Made by a program: the position numbers and the translations under genes. 9,672 bases of DNA, taken from assembly GCA_012517635.1 (NCBI GenBank), contig JAAYUP010000274.1, forward strand, positions 1 to 9,672, read 5' to 3'. Within the stretch, counting starts at the first letter, position 1. Each line of letters begins with the position of its first letter. Positions 6,718 through 9,672 of the stretch are shown here, in pieces. Below the pieces are notes generated by a model. It was not told the DNA's origin and did no database searches. It saw only the letters and a program-made list of their open reading frames with translations. Source of the stretch: Candidatus Atribacter alterifermentans (GTDB lineage Bacteria; Atribacterota; Atribacteria; Atribacterales; Atribacteraceae).

Positions 6718-7953
6718 ATGCCAAAAATCTTTTTACTCGATGTAACCAATCGTGATGGAGTGCAAACCGCGCATTTAGGATTAGCCAAAATAGAAAAAAC
6801 TATTGTCAACATGTATTTGAATGAGATGGGTGTTACCCAGAGTGAATTTGGTTTTCCAACCACTTATCATGAAACCAACTATTTAAATGCCAATCTTGAA
6901 TTAGCTGATATGGGAGTTCTTCGCCCCATCCGTTTGAGTGGATGGTTACGAGCAGTCAAAAAAGACGTGGAATTAGCATACCAACTCGTACCAAAGTTAA
7001 AATATCTCAACTTATCCATTTCCACCTCTGAACAAATGCTTTCTGGAAAATTTCAAGGTCGAATGACTCAAGAAGATGTTATTCATTCCATGACTGAAGC
7101 AACCAAAACTGCATTGCAGTTAGGTGCAGTTGGAGTTGGAGTAAATGCGGAGGATGCTTCCCGGACCGATGTGGAATTCCTTATTGATTTTGCCTTAGCA
7201 GGCAAGGAAGCCGGAGCTGAGAGATTTCGTTATTGTGATACTCTTGGTTATGATAGCCCTTTTAGTATTTATGATAGAATTTTAAAGATTGCCGAAGCTT
7301 GTAAAATGTCTATCGAACTTCATTGTCATAATGATCTAGGAATGGCGGTTGCCAATTCGATTAGTGGAGCTAAAGCAGCTATTGATGCTGGATGTGATGT
7401 CTACATTAATACTACCATTAACGGAATAGGAGAGCGAGCTGGTAATGCCGATTTAGTCACTGTCGTTTTAGCAATTAAATATGCGAACTATTTCGACAAC
7501 GAGAATTATTCATTCCTTGAAAATGTGAACCTCAAAGCTGCCTGGAAAACTTGCAAATATGCTTCCTATGCTTTTAAAGTTCCTATTCCAATAACCCAAC
7601 CAGGAGTCGGATCCAACGCCTTTGCTCATGCTTCTGGTATTCATGCTGATGGAGTTATTAAAGATCGGAAAAATTACGAGCTCTATGATTATGAAGAATT
7701 AGGGCGTGGAGAACCAGAACTGATCGAAACCGGTCGCCAAATCGTTGTGGGTGAATATAGCGGTATCCGTGGCTTCCGCAATGTTTATGATAACTTGGAA
7801 GTTGAGTTCAAGAACGAGGAAGAAGCAAGAAAAATTCTCGAGCTTACCCGATTTGCGAACGTTGAAAAACAAAAACCATTAGTTGAAGAAGAGCTATTAT
7901 TTATAGCTTCCTATCCAGAACAAGCAAGAAAAATTCTCACCCTGACTCCGTAA
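6718..7953 (+). CDS. DRE-TIM metallolyase: homocitrate synthase-like (possible Re-citrate synthase)
   Basis: Condenses acetyl-CoA with a 2-oxo acid in the fashion of homocitrate, isopropylmalate and Re-citrate synthases. The N-terminal TIM barrel (about 1-270) shows DVTNRDGVQ (8-16) with Arg12 and Asp13, GVNAEDASRTD (141-151), RYCDTLGYD (171-179), HCHNDLGMA (202-210; His202 and His204 metal ligands) and NGIGERAGNAD (235-245, Asn243). The following region has QPGVGSNAFAHASGIHADG (294-312) with the catalytic His309. At 411 residues it is shorter than LeuA and has no obvious C-terminal leucine-feedback domain. The signature differs from the common D-T-T-L-R-D-G-E-Q: Asn replaces Leu and Val replaces Glu. 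The ribosome site AGGGGG ends 11 bases before the ATG. It is co-transcribed with the aminotransferase and ends at a clear terminator. Possible substrates are 2-oxoglutarate (homocitrate), oxaloacetate (Re-citrate) or pyruvate (citramalate); the neighbour favours one of the first two. Confidence 0.88.
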   Translation: MPKIFLLDVTNRDGVQTAHLGLAKIEKTIVNMYLNEMGVTQSEFGFPTTYHETNYLNANLELADMGVLRPIRLSGWLRAVKKDVELAYQLVPKLKYLNLSISTSEQMLSGKFQGRMTQEDVIHSMTEATKTALQLGAVGVGVNAEDASRTDVEFLIDFALAGKEAGAERFRYCDTLGYDSPFSIYDRILKIAEACKMSIELHCHNDLGMAVANSISGAKAAIDAGCDVYINTTINGIGERAGNADLVTVVLAIKYANYFDNENYSFLENVNLKAAWKTCKYASYAFKVPIPITQPGVGSNAFAHASGIHADGVIKDRKNYELYDYEELGRGEPELIETGRQIVVGEYSGIRGFRNVYDNLEVEFKNEEEARKILELTRFANVEKQKPLVEEELLFIASYPEQARKILTLTP

Positions 7954-7963
7954 AACTACCTTA

Positions 7964-8001
7964 AGCGGGGTATTATTAACCCCGCTCTTCTTTCATTTTT
8001 T
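7964..8001 (+). terminator. Intrinsic terminator of the aminotransferase-synthase operon
   Basis: An 8-bp GC-rich stem AGCGGGGT / ACCCCGCT (7964-7971 with 7979-7986) with a 7-nt loop begins 10 bases after the stop codon and is followed by a T-rich tail (CTTCTTTCATTTTTT). It separates this operon from the aldolase gene. Confidence 0.88.
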
Positions 8002-8013
8002 AAATCCATCCAC

Positions 8014-8042
8014 TTGTATTTTTATCTCTATACTCGTATTAT
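8014..8042 (+). promoter_or_regulatory. Candidate promoter for the aldolase gene
   Basis: TTGTAT (8014-8019), a 17-base spacer and TATTAT (8037-8042) lie just after the terminator and about 55 bases before the aldolase start. The -10 is good and the -35 is weak (three of six). A promoter is expected here because a terminator precedes the gene. Confidence 0.4.
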
Positions 8043-8097
8043 ATATCCGTTTGTAAATTTACTCTATTTTTCTCTTATAAGGAAGGTGTAATCACAA

Positions 8098-8964
8098 TTG
8101 CCACTGGTTTCAACGAAATATCTTATTGAATTAGCTGAAAAAAAGGAATTTGCACTTCCTGCTTTTAACTCTCCCCATTTAGAATTTATGATTTGGATAT
8201 TAGAAGAAGCGGAAAAATTGCATTCTCCGGTTATTATCCAGTTTGCTCCGGTAGAATATTATTTTTTAGATATTACTGCTCTTTCCGAAGCCCTTCATGC
8301 CCTTTCTCGAAAATTTTCAATTCCTTTTTCTCTTCATCTCGATCATAGTCATGAAGTTCAAGAAGTCATGGATGCCATATTAAATCGTTTTTCCTCAGTC
8401 ATGATTGATGGGTCAAGACACCCAATCGAGAAAAATATCGAGATTACCAAAAAAGTAGTTGAAATTTCTCATCTTGCTGAGGTCATGGTTGAAGGAGAAA
8501 TTGGCCGAGTAGGCGGGCTGGAAGGAGATGAGTTGTGGGAAGTTGATCCGGAATCTGATGACTTCTTTACCCTTCCTGAAGAGGCTGCATTTTTTTCAAA
8601 CAAAACCGGTGTTGATATGTTAGCGGTCGCGGTTGGAACTCGTCATGGATTATATAATGGTATGGTGCCTCGATTACAGTTTGATCGTATCCGTGAAATA
8701 AAAAAACAGACCCATTTACCCTTAGTTATCCATGGTGGAAGTGGAACTCCCGTTGACCAACTTCAGCAAGCAGTCTATGCCGGCGTGAGGAAAATCAACT
8801 TCAGCACAACTCTGAGGGTCGCTTTCTTAAAAAGCATTCATGAGTATATCGATCTTCACCCAGATGAGCTCTTCTTACCAAAAATATTTCGAGATATTTC
8901 TCCTAGTCTAAAAGCGGCTGCCAGAGAATGTATGGAATCTTCACTATCAATCGGAAAAGCATAA
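8098..8964 (+). CDS. Class II fructose/tagatose-bisphosphate aldolase
   Basis: Zinc-dependent cytoplasmic aldolase that cleaves a ketohexose bisphosphate to dihydroxyacetone phosphate and glyceraldehyde 3-phosphate, or runs the reverse. The 288 residues match the shorter GatY/KbaY/Fba type. Visible: PAFNSPHLE (21-29), LHLDHS (79-84) with catalytic Asp82 and zinc ligand His83, SSVMIDGSRHP (99-109), VEGEIGRVGGLEGD (131-144) with Glu134, GVDMLAVAVGTRHGLY (171-186) with His183, LVIHGGSG (209-216) with His212, and KINFSTTLR (232-240) carrying the NxxT phosphate-binding pattern. The start is TTG with AAGGAAGGTG ending 9 bases upstream; the in-frame GTG at 8086 is followed at once by TAA, so TTG is the only good choice. 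It stands alone between a terminator and a repeat. Fructose- versus tagatose-bisphosphate (or another sugar phosphate) cannot be decided from sequence. Confidence 0.93.
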   Translation: MPLVSTKYLIELAEKKEFALPAFNSPHLEFMIWILEEAEKLHSPVIIQFAPVEYYFLDITALSEALHALSRKFSIPFSLHLDHSHEVQEVMDAILNRFSSVMIDGSRHPIEKNIEITKKVVEISHLAEVMVEGEIGRVGGLEGDELWEVDPESDDFFTLPEEAAFFSNKTGVDMLAVAVGTRHGLYNGMVPRLQFDRIREIKKQTHLPLVIHGGSGTPVDQLQQAVYAGVRKINFSTTLRVAFLKSIHEYIDLHPDELFLPKIFRDISPSLKAAARECMESSLSIGKA

Positions 8965-8977
8965 CTTCATGATAGAC

Positions 8978-9007
8978 CCTCATGCTGCTTTGCAGCACCA
9001 GATGAGG
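8978..9007 (+). other. Imperfect hairpin after the aldolase gene
   Basis: A TGCTGC-ttt-GCAGCA inner stem (8983-8997) sits in an outer CCTCA/TGAGG stem (8978-8982 with 9003-9007) with a 5-nt bulge on the right side, 13 bases after the stop. No T-run follows, so it is not a standard terminator; it may protect the 3' end or belong to the adjoining repeat. Confidence 0.45.
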
Positions 9008-9021
9008 ATGAAAATGCCTTC

Positions 9022-9132
9022 CCCCTCACCCTAACCCTCTCTGTACGAACGGGGCGAGGGAATATTGGCGAAAGACGCCGAGGGGGTGAGGGGGCGCGAG
9101 ATTTTGGTTCCTTCTCCCTTGATGGGAGAAGG
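9022..9132. repeat. Composite palindromic repeat, copy 2
   Basis: This holds the same two modules as copy 1 but rearranged. Module B comes first (9022-9041 is the exact reverse complement of 3149-3168, paired with GGCGAGGG ending at 9060). Then a small GGCG-aaaga-CGCC hairpin near 9067-9079 and a G-rich spacer follow. Module A is a perfect 9-bp stem, 9110-9118 with 9124-9132, around TTGAT. Module A has the same orientation as in copy 1, module B the opposite. It lies upstream of and partly inside the longest ORF reading of the next gene. Confidence 0.8.
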
Positions 9133-9196
9133 TGAGGATGAGGGTAGAATTTTTACCATTCGCGACTCACTATTCACTAAATTTTTAGGACGAAAT

Positions 9197-9613
9197 ATGC
9201 TGATCATCGTTCATAGTCTTTGGGGTTTAACTTTAGCAACTCAAACTCATAATATTTTTCTTTTGCTTTTAGGAGGGTTAGGGGGACACCTCTTCCTCGA
9301 CGCTATTCCCCATCGAGACCTGACTACTGTCAATCAAGTGATCATTGATATTCTCATAGCTGCAGCCTTTTCCGTTCTTTGCCTGAAGATACTTTCTCTC
9401 CCTTTTATTTTCGCCTGGTCAGTTCTTTTTTCAACTTTACCTGACATCGAAGTTGCTTTTCGCTATTATGGCAAATGGGAAAGAATTTATTTTCCTTCTC
9501 ATTTGCCATGTTGGCATGGAACTCTCAATTCTCGTCTCGGAATGATAATGAATTTTCTCACCGGCTTGACTCTCTTATTGATCTTCCTCATTAATATCAA
9601 AAAAGCCCTCTAA
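9197..9613 (+). CDS. Small integral membrane protein with His/Asp motifs (YdjM/DUF457-like putative metal-dependent hydrolase)
   Basis: 138 residues with about four hydrophobic segments (roughly 8-18, 20-36, 48-80 and 117-134). Polar His/Asp motifs lie at the membrane edges: GGHLFLDAIPHRD (29-41), LPDIE (81-85) and SHLPCWHG (101-108). The H-x3-D and PH-x-D pattern resembles YdjM/DUF457 and related small membrane proteins annotated as putative metal-dependent hydrolases; no substrate is known. The frame is open back to a TTG at 9065, but those 44 codons are made of repeat sequence. The ATG at 9197 has AGGA 6 bases upstream and begins the hydrophobic protein, so it is chosen. The product is small for the family; whether it is complete is unclear. 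The gene ends facing a probable minus-strand gene. Confidence 0.65.
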   Translation: MLIIVHSLWGLTLATQTHNIFLLLLGGLGGHLFLDAIPHRDLTTVNQVIIDILIAAAFSVLCLKILSLPFIFAWSVLFSTLPDIEVAFRYYGKWERIYFPSHLPCWHGTLNSRLGMIMNFLTGLTLLLIFLINIKKAL

Positions 9614-9622
9614 TTGGCTTTT
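9601..9622. terminator. Bidirectional terminator hairpin between convergent 3' ends
   Basis: AAAAGCC (9601-9607) pairs with GGCTTTT (9616-9622) around an 8-nt loop that contains the stop codon of the plus-strand gene. On the minus strand the stem runs into six T residues, a good terminator; on the plus strand the T-run is interrupted (TTTTACTTTCTTT). Short stem, so moderate strength. Confidence 0.5.
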
Positions 9623-9672
9623 ACTTTCTTTAAAATGGGTTCTTGTCTCCAGTCTTTTCCTGCTTTGATAAA
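9610..9672 (-). CDS. Possible 3' end of a convergent gene (partial, unknown function)
   Basis: On the minus strand a frame is open from the window edge to a TAG at 9612-9610, giving FIKAGKDWRQEPILKKVKAN. The composition is protein-like (charged, with one Trp, no odd repeats). The stop would overlap the plus-strand gene's stop by 4 bases, and the hairpin here ends in a T-run on the minus strand, as expected after a minus-strand gene. Twenty codons are too few for a family call, and an open frame this short is common by chance. Confidence 0.35.
   Translation of the reverse strand, partial: FIKAGKDWRQEPILKKVKAN

Noticed and set aside
6718..7953. Calling the synthase nifV as part of a nitrogen-fixation cluster because amt-glnB is near
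   Set aside because: No nif genes are visible, P-II here is not of the obvious NifI type, and the DRE-TIM family has several possible substrates.
1..9672. CRISPR arrays, tRNA or rRNA genes, insertion sequences, phage or defence genes
   Set aside because: No regularly spaced repeats, cloverleaf-like segments, transposase or defence motifs were seen on either strand.

Overview
The window is chromosomal DNA from a low-GC bacterium, with dense gene packing, TTG and GTG starts alongside ATG, and strong purine-rich ribosome binding sites. The order GerMN-domain protein, RNase PH, XTP/dITP pyrophosphatase is the order known from Bacillota (gerM-rph-rdgB in Bacillus). That, with the codon use, points to a Bacillota-like lineage or a low-GC candidate phylum such as Atribacterota. 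The sequence alone does not settle the phylum. Nothing looks like a phage, plasmid, CRISPR or insertion sequence.

Region 1 (1-3038, plus strand) is one tight operon: the 3' part of an AMIN/Amidase_3 cell-wall amidase, a membrane-anchored GerMN protein, RNase PH, and the house-cleaning pyrophosphatase RdgB. The last three genes are joined by overlaps. Region 2 (3039-3261) separates convergent transcription units and holds a composite palindromic repeat, a second copy of which lies at 9022-9132. Region 3 (3262-4912, minus strand) is an amt-glnB operon: an ammonium channel and its P-II regulator, 13 bases apart. Region 4 (4913-5509) is a roughly 600-base divergent control region. It carries an intrinsic terminator inside the amt leader, a near-consensus plus-strand promoter and a leader of about 200 nt before the next gene.

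Region 5 (5510-7953, plus strand) pairs a class I aspartate-type aminotransferase with a homocitrate/citrate-synthase-like enzyme of the DRE-TIM metallolyase family, closed by a clear terminator. Region 6 (8014-9672) has a separately promoted class II fructose/tagatose-bisphosphate aldolase, the second repeat copy, a small membrane protein with His/Asp motifs, and probably the 3' end of a convergent minus-strand gene at the right edge.

The most interesting reading is a carbon-nitrogen hinge. Ammonium uptake and a 2-oxoglutarate/ATP sensor are divergent from an oxaloacetate/aspartate transaminase and an acetyl-CoA-condensing synthase that could be a Re-citrate synthase or a homocitrate synthase. 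The individual genes belong to known families. I see no convincing wholly new system. The least explained parts are the attenuator-like amt leader, the long aminotransferase leader and the repeat family.
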